13,640 nucleotides of DNA from CAYJGN01 sp964369635 (GCA_964369635.1 CAYJGN010000050.1:1-13640); one strand, 5' to 3'. Positions 1 to 6,646 are shown, numbered from the stretch's first letter. The notes: generated by a model from the letters alone, not told the origin. Numbers and translations: made by a program.

Positions 1-1314
1 GAGTGGTTTTCAAAGCACGGCATAAAAGTGTGGAGCGTGCAAGAGGGTGAGCAACGCTTTGATTCCCACACTGACCACCTAACAAATTACATACGTTTTT
101 GGCAGGCTGATGGCGAGAGCAAAAAGACATCAATGCGCACAAAAACGGCACTTGGGCAAATGGTGAAAGAGGGGCGATTCCGTGGTGGAATCGCGCCATT
201 TGGCTACAAGTTAGAAAGTAGCGGTATTTTAAACAAGCGCAAGCACGAGGTGAAGAAACTTGTTATAGACGAAGATGAGGCAAGTGTGATTAGACTAATA
301 TTTGACCTGTGTGCTAACTCGGGATATGGCAGATGCAAAATTGCAAATACACTCAATAACAAAGGCATAAAAACAAGAAAAGGTGCTAATTGGCATGAGG
401 CTACAATAGGGCATATACTCCATAACACCACGTATATTGGAGTTCTGCGAAGTGGCGAGAGTAAATCTGAAATGTTTGAAGAGTTGCAAATAGTTGAAGT
501 AGATATATTTGAAAAAGCACAAAACTTAATGCAAGAACGCATAAACGAGTTTAACGAAAATCGCTATGTGCCACGAAATGTGAGTGGGCAGTCACTGCTG
601 TCCGGCAATGTGTTTTGCGGACACTGCGGTGGCAGGCTAACCCTCACAACAAGTGGCACAAAGCGTACCAATGCAAGCGGCGAGGATGTATTCTCGAGGC
701 GTGTGCGCTACGTGTGCTATAATAAAACACGCCACCGCCAAGAGTGCAATGGTCAAACAGGTTATACAATGTCTATTTTAGACGGAATTGTAACTGAGAT
801 ATTGCATAGAATTTTTGATAAGATGAGGGCGATAAATAAAAGTGATATACTACTTAAAATAGAACAAAGCTCAATAGTTGAAACACAAAAGCAAATAAAA
901 CTGACAACAAAAGCTTGCACTAAAGAAAGCACAGAATACGAAAAATTAAAAGCCGAGGTTGTAAAAGCTGTGTCAGGCAACAGTAGCTTTTCCGTAGATA
1001 TTCTATCCGAACTTGTTGAAACAGCCAAAGTCAATATGTTGTCAGAACATCAAAAATTGCAAGATTTGCAAACACAGCTCGATGAAATTAACACAAAAGT
1101 GCAAGGCGTGAAATACGACTATACACAGGTTTTGCGCTGGGCAGAAATATTTGATAGTAGTAGTAATGAGATTAAGAAAATGATTGTGAGTAGGCTTATA
1201 AAAAGCGTATCAGTAAACAGAGATTATAAGCTTGACATTGAACTAAATGTTACGCTAAAGCAATTTGAGCTTGGGATTGATGTGGATGAGGTGGTAAAGG
1301 AAAGCGTCGCATAG
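1..1314 (+). CDS. Large serine recombinase (integrase), C-terminal part, cut by the window edge
   Basis: The frame is open from base 1, so the start and the N-terminal resolvase domain with its catalytic serine lie outside the window. Visible are the end of the catalytic domain with its long helix (GESKKTS, near 115-135), the Recombinase domain (RFRGGIAPFGYKLE, near 175-220), a zinc ribbon with cysteine codons at 616, 625, 715 and 745, and a Lys/Glu-rich coiled-coil segment at about 840-1150. This order is that of large serine integrases of phages, ICEs and Tn4451-like elements, which insert and excise DNA at att sites. The coiled coil in such enzymes controls direction. The visible 437 residues fit the C-terminal four fifths of a typical 500-550 residue enzyme, and no frameshift is seen. 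It probably mobilises the element that ends near 3746, although a second integrase outside the window cannot be excluded. Confidence 0.93.
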   Translation, partial: EWFSKHGIKVWSVQEGEQRFDSHTDHLTNYIRFWQADGESKKTSMRTKTALGQMVKEGRFRGGIAPFGYKLESSGILNKRKHEVKKLVIDEDEASVIRLIFDLCANSGYGRCKIANTLNNKGIKTRKGANWHEATIGHILHNTTYIGVLRSGESKSEMFEELQIVEVDIFEKAQNLMQERINEFNENRYVPRNVSGQSLLSGNVFCGHCGGRLTLTTSGTKRTNASGEDVFSRRVRYVCYNKTRHRQECNGQTGYTMSILDGIVTEILHRIFDKMRAINKSDILLKIEQSSIVETQKQIKLTTKACTKESTEYEKLKAEVVKAVSGNSSFSVDILSELVETAKVNMLSEHQKLQDLQTQLDEINTKVQGVKYDYTQVLRWAEIFDSSSNEIKKMIVSRLIKSVSVNRDYKLDIELNVTLKQFELGIDVDEVVKESVA

Positions 1315-1586
1315 AAGTTTTGTGGATTTAAAAAATCTTAGATAGTGAATTGTAGTATATAAATAGTAATTTTATGTAAATTCATGCAATATTTTTAGAA
1401 CGTCATACAAATATTTCTGTACATATTCACTTTTATGTGTTATTATATAATCAGTTATACATAATATATAGTCATGAAACATTGAGAGTTATAGATAAGG
1501 AAGTTATTTGAGCAACAGAAGTGTAATTATCAAAAATAAAAATAAATGAATATAATAATATAAATTAGTAAATTATAATAAAGAAG
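1315..1586. other. AT-rich intergenic spacer after the integrase
   Basis: About 270 bases of very AT-rich DNA between the recombinase stop and the promoter of the XRE gene. I see no open frame with a ribosome binding site, no strong terminator after the recombinase, and no clear repeat. In related elements this position can hold recombinase binding or operator sites, but nothing here identifies one. Confidence 0.5.
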
Positions 1587-1615
1587 TTGCAATTTTAGTG
1601 ATTTTGTAGTATAAT
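1587..1615 (+). promoter_or_regulatory. Sigma-A promoter of the XRE-ImmA-PIN cassette
   Basis: A -35 TTGCAA (1587-1592) lies 17 bp from a perfect -10 TATAAT (1610-1615). A transcript would begin near 1622, about 40 nt before the ATG at 1663. It is the only good promoter found ahead of the three-gene cassette. Confidence 0.7.
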
Positions 1616-1662
1616 AAATAGTTGTTTTGTGTTATAGAGTAATGATTAGAGGTGTGACAATT

Positions 1663-1989
1663 ATGAAAGAAATGAGATTGATGGGTAATTTGGTGCAAAA
1701 ATTATCAGACGACGCAAAGCTCGACATTAATTTTATGTGCCAACACTTAGATTGTACAGAAAATCAATATCATTCGTTTTTAAGTGGTAGACTTTTTCTT
1801 AGCGTTAACCAACTTGAAAAACTTGCAAGTTTGTTTAACATAACCGTTGACAAATTGATGGATGGTGACGAAGAATGTTATGAGCGGAATATTGTGCACT
1901 GTATGGGTGAGTTTGAAGATTCTAATAATAGAGAGAAAATACTTGACATTATAGATGATTATCTAACTCTATTGTCGGCAACAAAATAA
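1663..1989 (+). CDS. XRE/Cro-like helix-turn-helix regulator
   Basis: A protein of 108 residues. The ATG at 1663 is chosen because AGAGGTG (1648-1654) sits 8 nt upstream; the earlier TTG at 1627 has no such site. Residues about 8-67 read as an XRE/lambda-repressor fold: LVQKLS, then CQHLDCTENQYHSFLSGR (recognition region, with the usual SG turn), then LSVNQLEKLASLFNITVDKL. The C-terminal 40 residues are acidic and may mediate dimerisation. Such proteins usually bind their own promoter and are often paired with an ImmA-type peptidase that cleaves them, as ImmR and ImmA in ICEBs1. The gene is followed by a hairpin and then by such a peptidase gene, so a repressor role in the element is the likely reading. 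An antitoxin-like role toward the downstream PIN protein is possible but unproven. Confidence 0.8.
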   Translation: MKEMRLMGNLVQKLSDDAKLDINFMCQHLDCTENQYHSFLSGRLFLSVNQLEKLASLFNITVDKLMDGDEECYERNIVHCMGEFEDSNNREKILDIIDDYLTLLSATK

Positions 1990-1995
1990 ATGGTT

Positions 1996-2030
1996 TGGGC
2001 ATAGTCTTAAAAGGCTATGCCCAGTTTTGT
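1996..2030 (+). terminator. Strong hairpin between regulator and peptidase genes (attenuator-like)
   Basis: TGGGCATAGTC (1996-2006) pairs with GGCTATGCCCA (2013-2023): ten Watson-Crick pairs and one G-U around a six-base loop. The following GTTTTGT is a short, interrupted U-tract, so termination is probably partial. It begins 6 nt after the regulator stop codon and ends 7 nt before the ribosome binding site of the next gene. It may set a lower dose of peptidase and nuclease than of regulator, or act as an RNA processing or stability element. Confidence 0.65.
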
Positions 2031-2042
2031 AAAGGTGATGAA

Positions 2043-2909
2043 ATGGATAAGTTTGATGCAACAAAATTAGACAGGGACTATATAGGCAAAATATGTGGAT
2101 TTATAGATAAGAAAAACGATCTCATTAAAAATGTTTGTGTCAATGAGGTAATTCGTGATGATATTTTTTCGCTATTAACATTATCAGATAGTGATTGTAC
2201 GGTAATATATTATCCTATTTCAGATAGTGAAAATAACGGTTTCCATGTAAACTATAGACATCAGGGCAATTTGATGCATTTTGTATATATAAACACAGCT
2301 CAACACAAAGAAAAGCAAGTTTTTACCGCAGCTCATGAACTCGGACATATTTGGGATGTAGCAAGCATTATAGATGGGGTGCGAAATACCGAGATAGAGG
2401 AACGTGTAATAAACCGATTTGCCTCTGAACTTCTTATGCCAAAAGAAATATTTAATGAGTTTGTGAGAAAAGAAATAGAACAATATCGAAACAAAGATGG
2501 TGGAATAAATGTACTTGACATGATAAAGGTAATCACAGCTACTATGAATTATTTCTTCACTTCATACAAATCAGTTGTTTACCGTCTGTATGAAGTCGGA
2601 ACTTTGAAAGAGAAATCATGTCAAATGCTTTGGGGTGAGACGGACGTTCTTAATCAAGAAGTAATAATAAATCTTTCCAAGAGTGTTGCACATGAAAATG
2701 GATATAGTAGATTGTTTAAGATTGACAATACCAAGCATATAGATGGTCTAAAAGAGTTGTTGGACAAGGCAACAGAACAAGAATTATTATCTGATATGTG
2801 GTTAAAATCATTTTATGAAACATTTGATATGACACAAGATTTGCCTGATGGGAATTTGGAAGAAACCCTTTCGATAAATTTCGAGGGAGGAAATTCAAAT
2901 GAAAGTTAA
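2043..2909 (+). CDS. ImmA/IrrE family (M78-type) zinc metallopeptidase
   Basis: A protein of 288 residues starting at ATG 2043, with AAAGGTG (2031-2037) 5 nt upstream. An in-frame start at 1995 would lie before the hairpin and lacks a ribosome binding site. The gluzincin core is clear: AAHELGHIWD gives zinc ligands H98 and H102 with catalytic E99. The family's helix with the third ligand follows as IEERVINRFASELLMP (residues 118-133). Residues 160-190 resemble the helical segment found after the active site in this family. About 100 C-terminal residues match nothing I know and may sense a signal or hold a partner. ImmA-type peptidases relieve repression by cutting an XRE repressor, usually encoded next door as here. 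The last 11 bases overlap the PIN-like gene, implying translational coupling. Confidence 0.88.
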   Translation: MDKFDATKLDRDYIGKICGFIDKKNDLIKNVCVNEVIRDDIFSLLTLSDSDCTVIYYPISDSENNGFHVNYRHQGNLMHFVYINTAQHKEKQVFTAAHELGHIWDVASIIDGVRNTEIEERVINRFASELLMPKEIFNEFVRKEIEQYRNKDGGINVLDMIKVITATMNYFFTSYKSVVYRLYEVGTLKEKSCQMLWGETDVLNQEVIINLSKSVAHENGYSRLFKIDNTKHIDGLKELLDKATEQELLSDMWLKSFYETFDMTQDLPDGNLEETLSINFEGGNSNES

Positions 2910-3471
2910 TGCGGCCATCGATAATGATTTCTTATTACGATTACTTAAAATAACGGGTAATGACGATTTATATGGCTTTATTGTGAGTTTTTTCGATACA
3001 ATGAAAGTCATTCCTGAAATGCACTATTTAGTGTACCATAAAGAATATGTACTAATGCAAAACAATTTATCGAAACAATTTTTTGACAATGGCATTGTTA
3101 GAATTTCAGATTTTGAGAAGATTACTTCTGATCCAATTAAAAAAAGATTATATGAAATGCAAGTGAAGTATATTTACCAGAAAATAACAGGCGAGCAATA
3201 TCCTTGCAAAGACATATGTAATAATTGGATTAGCAGAAAGAGCCTTGGTGAAATACATACTGTTGTTTTTTGTGTACTGGTTGGAATTGATTGTTTTTTA
3301 TCTGACGATAAAGGTTCTAAACATTTGTCTAAAATTGTTGACGATAGTGTGTCAGAGCCGATTAAAGTTTGGAACAGAGAAGATTGTTGTGAGCACATTA
3401 GGAGATTGCCAAAAGGAACACACCCTTTTAATCGAAAAGATTTAAGAGCTTTATCCCACACTCAACCTTGA
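2899..3471 (+). CDS. PIN-like nuclease domain protein, third gene of the XRE-ImmA cassette
   Basis: A protein of 190 residues; ATG 2899 has GGGAGG (2885-2890) 8 nt upstream and overlaps the peptidase gene by 11 nt. I find no exact named family, but the pattern of a PIN RNase is visible. There is an N-terminal beta strand with acidic residues (AIDNDFLLRLL, D8/D10) and a possible second acid near E40. Then comes the typical GEIHTVVFCVLVGIDCFLSDDKGSKHL block with E118, D131, D136 and D137. PIN domains use such acidic residues to bind Mg2+ or Mn2+ and cut RNA, often tRNA, and are common toxins. The long middle (residues 45-110) and the Cys/His-bearing tail (residues 158-190) are not standard. No membrane segment is seen. 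The nuclease call is inference from motif spacing. Confidence 0.6.
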   Translation: MKVNAAIDNDFLLRLLKITGNDDLYGFIVSFFDTMKVIPEMHYLVYHKEYVLMQNNLSKQFFDNGIVRISDFEKITSDPIKKRLYEMQVKYIYQKITGEQYPCKDICNNWISRKSLGEIHTVVFCVLVGIDCFLSDDKGSKHLSKIVDDSVSEPIKVWNREDCCEHIRRLPKGTHPFNRKDLRALSHTQP

Positions 3472-3690
3472 TATAACTTTAGTTAAAATTGTATACGGAT
3501 AAATGCACACGTTGCTGATTATTAAAAACTGATGTATTCTTATTATTTTGGAAACAAAGAATCAGAAATCTCAAAATATCACTATGATTTATGTAATATA
3601 ATACCGCAAGCGTCGGAATAGATATAAAATAGTTCGGTGTCGTGCTTATTGTAAGGAGTGAATTTAGGGTCGTTTTACCGCTAATTCGCC
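3472..3690. other. Non-coding right end of the integrated element
   Basis: About 220 bases between the PIN-like gene and the tRNA fragment. There is no plausible gene: AAGGAG at 3653-3658 is followed at once by a GTG and a stop within nine codons. GTCGG-like words recur (near 3612 and 3634) and might be recombinase contacts, but this is weak. No clear terminator for the cassette is seen. Confidence 0.45.
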
Positions 3691-3746
3691 AGAGCGCTAC
3701 AATGGCATTGTAGAGGTAGTCGGTTCAAGTCCGATAGTCTCCACCA
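3691..3746 (+). pseudogene. 3' fragment of a tRNA-Ala(GGC) gene, probable att junction
   Basis: Bases 3691-3746 fold as tRNA positions 21-76. They comprise the D-stem 3' strand (GAGC), the anticodon stem CTACA/TGTAG (3697-3701 and 3709-3713) around loop ATGGCAT with anticodon GGC (3704-3706), AGGTA, the T-arm GTCGG-TTCAAGT-CCGAT, AGTCTCC, discriminator A and an encoded CCA. The match to known tRNA-Ala(GGC) sequences is close. The 5' part is absent: the bases before 3691 do not pair with AGTCTCC, lack the G18-G19 of a D-loop and lack U8. The gene therefore cannot give a working tRNA. A 3' tRNA fragment facing a recombinase-bearing region is the usual signature of the displaced end after integration. 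Confidence 0.85.
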
Positions 3747-3752
3747 GCAAGA

Positions 3753-3790
3753 GCCTCGATGTGCAATTTGCCTATCGAAGCCCTTTTATC
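3753..3790 (+). terminator. Terminator of the original tRNA-Ala gene
   Basis: GCCTCGAT (3753-3760) pairs with ATCGAAGC (3774-3781) with one C-A mismatch, followed by CCTTTTATCTTT. It lies 6 nt after the CCA of the tRNA fragment, as expected for a tRNA terminator left behind on the chromosome side of the junction. Confidence 0.55.
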
Positions 3791-3814
3791 TTTAGAATTA
3801 TACCCTGTAGCCTA

Positions 3815-3842
3815 TTGATAGTTTTATCATCTTATCTATACT
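3815..3842 (+). promoter_or_regulatory. Possible sigma-A promoter of the Spx/ArsC-like gene
   Basis: TTGATA (3815-3820) and TATACT (3837-3842) are 16 bp apart. This would leave a leader of about 95 nt before the ATG at 3943. The match is fair and the region AT-rich, so this is tentative. Confidence 0.4.
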
Positions 3843-3942
3843 CGAGAATATTTTTTATAAGTTAAACATCTTAAAACTAAATTCAACGCCATTTTTCTTA
3901 TAGTTCAAGTTGTAATAGCTTTTTACAAACTAAGGAGGATTT

Positions 3943-4299
3943 ATGAAAAGTAAAACACTTTTTATCTGCTACCCAAAATGCTCTACCTGCCAGAAGGCGA
4001 AGACTTATCTTTCTTCAAAGACTGAATTTACCGAGCGAGATATCAAAACCGATAACCCGACTTACCAAGAGCTTTTAGAGTGGTATAAAAAGAGCGGGCT
4101 TCCGCTAAAAAGATTTTTCAACACAAGCGGCCTTGTCTATAAGTCTCTCGGTCTCCGCGATAAACTACCCCTCATGAGCGAAGAAGATATGCTAAATATT
4201 CTCGCTACCGACGGCATGCTTGTCAAAAGACCTATCGTCGTAGCTGATGATTTCGTCCTTGTTGGATTCAAAGAAGCTGAGTGGGCTTTAAAGTTCTAA
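3943..4299 (+). CDS. Spx/MgsR/ArsC-family thioredoxin-fold protein
   Basis: A protein of 118 residues; AAGGAGG (3932-3938) fixes the ATG at 3943. The thioredoxin-like fold starts with FICYPKCSTCQKAKTYL, a CxxC pair at C13 and C16, followed by a helix. KRPIVV (residues 95-100) carries the conserved Arg-Pro of the ArsC/Spx family, and the length is normal (110-135). Members are either redox-sensing RNA polymerase-binding regulators (Spx, MgsR) or glutaredoxin-like arsenate reductase relatives (YffB type). The CxxC and the absence of an ars operon favour a redox-linked role over arsenic resistance, but the sequence does not decide between them. It is a single-gene unit with its own terminator, and the first gene on the chromosomal side of the tRNA fragment. 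Confidence 0.85.
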   Translation: MKSKTLFICYPKCSTCQKAKTYLSSKTEFTERDIKTDNPTYQELLEWYKKSGLPLKRFFNTSGLVYKSLGLRDKLPLMSEEDMLNILATDGMLVKRPIVVADDFVLVGFKEAEWALKF

Positions 4300-4346
4300 T
4301 CTTTTATTTATTATAGCTCAATAAAGTGGGATAAAATTTCTCTTAT

Positions 4347-4378
4347 AAAACTCGACTTATCAGTCGAGTTTTATTTTG
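4347..4378 (+). terminator. Intrinsic terminator of the Spx/ArsC-like gene
   Basis: AAAACTCGACT (4347-4357) and AGTCGAGTTTT (4362-4372) form a perfect 11-bp stem with a four-base loop, followed by ATTTT. Confidence 0.9.
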
Positions 4379-4457
4379 CAGACTATAATAAATTAAATTT
4401 AATCTAAAAACAGTAAAATTATCAGCAAATTAGCCATAATTTTAATCTTATCGAACC

Positions 4458-4486
4458 TTGACATTGTATATATAAATATATATAAT
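4458..4486 (+). promoter_or_regulatory. Perfect-consensus sigma-A promoter of the DUF4230 pair
   Basis: TTGACA (4458-4463), 17 bp, TATAAT (4481-4486). Because an ATG at 4485 lies inside the -10 box, the start of the next gene must be further on, at 4527. Confidence 0.88.
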
Positions 4487-4526
4487 GAACATGAAGAGAT
4501 ATTTGAAATTGAGAGGATTTGATATT

Positions 4527-5186
4527 ATGGCGAAGGTTAAACATACGGCAAGCTCTAATGGAAACACTCAAAATATAACAGTTAATGTTCGCAATACCTC
4601 TATTATAAAGATTATTGTTGCAGGACTCGTTATTGCAGCTGTTCTTGTATACTTCTTCTTTACAAACATCATCTTCCCTGCTCCAAATGATTCAGAAATT
4701 CTATCTGTTTCTAATCTCGAAAGGATAGTTTTTGTCAGTGAGCTCTCGACATTTGAATCTGTTTACAGCGGTGTTGTTGAGGTTCGAAATGATGATAGAC
4801 CTGAAAATATTGATTATTATGTAAGCTATAAATCCTCTGTTAAAGCGGTGATCGACTTTGAACAGATAACATTTAGTTTAGATGAAGAGAACAAAGTATT
4901 AACAGTTAGTATGCCTTCAATAACCATTAGTGCATCTGTGAATCCTGATTCACTCGATTATCTATTTTATAATGACAGAGCAAATTCATTATCAGTGTCT
5001 GCTGATGCTTTAAGTGTATGCACTCGCGATGTCGTTGAACTCACAAGAAACGAAGACTCCATTCATAATTTAGCAAGACAAAATGCAGAAAACACGATAA
5101 AAGCTTTCTTGTTACCGTTAATTAATCAAACAGCTGAAAGCTATACTGTTGATTTTCTATGGGAGGGTCAAAATGAAGAAGTTTAA
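4527..5186 (+). CDS. DUF4230 family protein, membrane-anchored
   Basis: A protein of 219 residues. The start is ATG 4527, with AGAGGA (4512-4517) about 9 nt upstream, because the earlier in-frame ATG is inside the promoter. Residues 1-25 are polar and basic, residues 26-50 form one transmembrane helix ending in FFFTNIIFP, and the remaining 170 residues should be outside the cell. The outer part fits DUF4230: an ERIVFVSEL strand, SVKAVIDFEQITFSLDEENK, VSMPSITI (near 127-134), and a helical C-terminus of the form ARQNAENTIKAFLLPLI followed by a final strand. The function of DUF4230 is unknown. The gene overlaps the next, a second DUF4230 member, by 14 nt, so the two products probably form a pair at the cell surface. 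Confidence 0.75.
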   Translation: MAKVKHTASSNGNTQNITVNVRNTSIIKIIVAGLVIAAVLVYFFFTNIIFPAPNDSEILSVSNLERIVFVSELSTFESVYSGVVEVRNDDRPENIDYYVSYKSSVKAVIDFEQITFSLDEENKVLTVSMPSITISASVNPDSLDYLFYNDRANSLSVSADALSVCTRDVVELTRNEDSIHNLARQNAENTIKAFLLPLINQTAESYTVDFLWEGQNEEV

Positions 5187-5823
5187 AATTTTTCTATTAT
5201 GTTTTACGATTTTTTTATCGACAATTCTTCAATCTTGCAACAATTCTAAAGCTGAAATTGAGCTTTCTCAAATAAAAAACATTTGTGAGTTTTCCGTTAT
5301 GGAATGTTTCTACCACAATGTTGCAAAATATTCGCAAGAAGATGCTTCAGGGTTTTTATTTTGGGTAAAAGATAAGGAATTTTGGGTTGAATACAGTGGA
5401 ATTATTAAAATCGGTATTAATGGAGACTTGGTTTCTTTTGATATTTCTGATAATAATGTTGTAACAATTACTACTCCACGCTCAGAGGTGCTTGACATAT
5501 CAATTGACCTCTCCACTTTTAATGAAGATTCTTTTTTCGTAGCAAAAAATTCGGCTCATGTTTCAGCTGATGATGAAACTGCTGCAATTAGCGATGCACA
5601 AAGAATGATGGAGCTTACCGCTTCTTCAGATATAACCCTTTTAAGCCAAGCTGATGAGCGAGTTCAAATTTTACTCGAGGACTATATAAAATCAATTGGC
5701 GATTTAACCGGAATCGAATACACCGTTGAATTCAATTTCATTGAATCTGAAATCGATGAAGATATAGAAGATAGTATACCATCATCAAGTAGTGACGAAG
5801 ATAGCGATATTGTCACAGAATAA
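5173..5823 (+). CDS. DUF4230-like lipoprotein
   Basis: A protein of 216 residues; GGGAGGG (5161-5167) 5 nt upstream selects ATG 5173 over the in-frame ATG at 5149. Residues 1-22 are a lipoprotein signal: KKFK, a hydrophobic stretch and the lipobox LQSC with C22 as the lipidated cysteine. The mature part repeats the order of its neighbour: FSVMECFYHNVAKY, VEYSGIIKIGINGDLVSFDI, VVTITTPRSEVL, DERVQILLEDYIKSI and EYTVEFNF. This makes it a diverged DUF4230 paralogue. The tail from about residue 192 is strongly acidic and serine-rich and probably disordered. Both proteins would sit on the outer face of the membrane. Translational coupling through the 14-nt overlap suggests they work together; no biochemical function is known. 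Confidence 0.7.
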   Translation: MKKFKIFLLCFTIFLSTILQSCNNSKAEIELSQIKNICEFSVMECFYHNVAKYSQEDASGFLFWVKDKEFWVEYSGIIKIGINGDLVSFDISDNNVVTITTPRSEVLDISIDLSTFNEDSFFVAKNSAHVSADDETAAISDAQRMMELTASSDITLLSQADERVQILLEDYIKSIGDLTGIEYTVEFNFIESEIDEDIEDSIPSSSSDEDSDIVTE

Positions 5824-5832
5824 TTATACGAT

Positions 5833-5875
5833 TATACCCCCTCACCAAAACTTAGGTGAGGGGGTATATTTTATC
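5833..5875. terminator. Intrinsic terminator between convergent operons
   Basis: A 14-bp perfect stem pairs TATACCCCCTCACC (5833-5846) with GGTGAGGGGGTATA (5855-5868) around AAAACTTA. On the plus strand TTTTATC follows, ending the DUF4230 transcript. On the minus strand the tract is weaker, but the hairpin lies just after the TrpF-like gene stop and may serve both. Confidence 0.88.
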
Positions 5876-5882
5876 TATTTCT

Positions 5883-6548
5883 CTACCCTCTCGCATTCTC
5901 GCAGAAGAGGCGACATCTATCGATATCTTTAACGCGGCTGCCGTCGGGGAGAATTTTGTCGGTGTGGGTTAGCGAATCAACCCCCCATGGTTTTACAACT
6001 GCCACTGCCTCAGCAACATTTTCCGGTGATAATCCCCCAGCCATTATTACAGGTATCATACAACTCTTAACTATCTCGCGGCTGATATTCCAGTCGTGCA
6101 CCTTGCCCGAAGCGCCAATTCCTTTCCCCTCTGAAATTCCACTGTCGAGGATTAGATAATCGACGAATTTACCGTATTCTTTTGCAGTTGCAATAGCCGA
6201 TTTGTCCACTACCTGCACCGCCTGCATAACCTTCATAAACGGGTGTTTTTTCTTAAGTTCAAAAACAAATTCGGGAGTTGCTGCAAATTCGTTGCCGCTA
6301 ATATGCAAAACATCTGGTTTTAAAATATCAACCTTTTTCATTATCACTTGTTTATCATTCTCAAGCGCTATAACAACCGTCTTTGCCTTGTCCCCTACCG
6401 CCTCTATTATCTCTTTTGCCGTTTCAATCGAGATAAATCCCGTTGAATTTGTCATCTCCGTTGGATTTAGCCCAAGATAGTCAACCCCTGCATCAATTAG
6501 TCTAAATGCCTCTTCTACTGAAGTTACCGAATATATTTGACACACCAT
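5883..6548 (-). CDS. TrpF-like (phosphoribosylanthranilate isomerase family) barrel without the catalytic cysteine
   Basis: A protein of 221 residues; the ATG at 6548 has TGGAGA (near 6555-6560) about 7 nt upstream. The (beta/alpha)8 pattern of the PRA isomerase family is clear: QIYSVTSVEEAFRLIDAG, then KVMQAVQV, LILDS with D135 (the catalytic-acid position), GKVHDWNIS, PVIMAGGLSPENVAEAV and GSRVKDIDRCRLF at the end. In true TrpF the first strand reads KICGIT with a catalytic cysteine. Here the aligned residue is Tyr6 (QIYSVT), although a cysteine occurs at position 3. The GGTG motif and the SSGVE phosphate-binding segment are also altered. No tryptophan gene is nearby; the gene is last in an operon with a deaminase and a PfkB kinase. 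An aldose-ketose type isomerase for a sugar phosphate from nucleosides is plausible but unproven. Confidence 0.72.
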   Translation of the reverse strand: MVCQIYSVTSVEEAFRLIDAGVDYLGLNPTEMTNSTGFISIETAKEIIEAVGDKAKTVVIALENDKQVIMKKVDILKPDVLHISGNEFAATPEFVFELKKKHPFMKVMQAVQVVDKSAIATAKEYGKFVDYLILDSGISEGKGIGASGKVHDWNISREIVKSCMIPVIMAGGLSPENVAEAVAVVKPWGVDSLTHTDKILPDGSRVKDIDRCRLFCENARG

Positions 6549-6599
6549 AATTTTTCTCCATTCTATCGTTAAACGACCCTTTAATATCTTTTTATTCTT

Positions 6600-6628
6600 A
6601 TTATAGTTATTTGCTTATCGCGCAAATA
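6600..6628 (-). promoter_or_regulatory. Hairpin beside a TATAAT box upstream of the TrpF-like gene
   Basis: The inverted repeat TATTTGC (6608-6614)/GCAAATA (6622-6628) has a 7-base loop. Immediately downstream on the minus strand is TATAAT (6605-6600). No good -35 lies at the right distance. The hairpin lacks a U-tract and is not a clear terminator. It could be an operator or weak internal promoter in the 98-nt gap between kinase and isomerase genes. Confidence 0.3.
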
Positions 6629-6646
6629 GCAATACTAAATATAATA

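Noticed and set aside
1315..1626. Small genes or an array of repeats in the AT-rich spacer
   Set aside because: No frame has a ribosome binding site and reasonable length; similar words are explained by high AT content, and no regular spacing was found.
3667..3746. A complete tRNA gene beginning at 3667 or 3671
   Set aside because: Neither candidate 5' strand pairs with the acceptor 3' strand AGTCTCC, the D-loop lacks GG and position 8 is not T. Only the 3' part is tRNA-like.
3943..4299. Arsenate reductase as a resistance gene
   Set aside because: There is no arsR, arsB or acr3 nearby and the CxxC form fits Spx/MgsR/YffB relatives at least as well.
4485..4526. An earlier start codon at 4485 for the first DUF4230 gene
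   Set aside because: The ATG overlaps the -10 box of a perfect promoter, so it would not be in the transcript.
5883..6548. A tryptophan biosynthesis gene (true trpF)
   Set aside because: No other trp gene is in the window, the catalytic cysteine position is Tyr, and the operon partners act on nucleosides or sugars.
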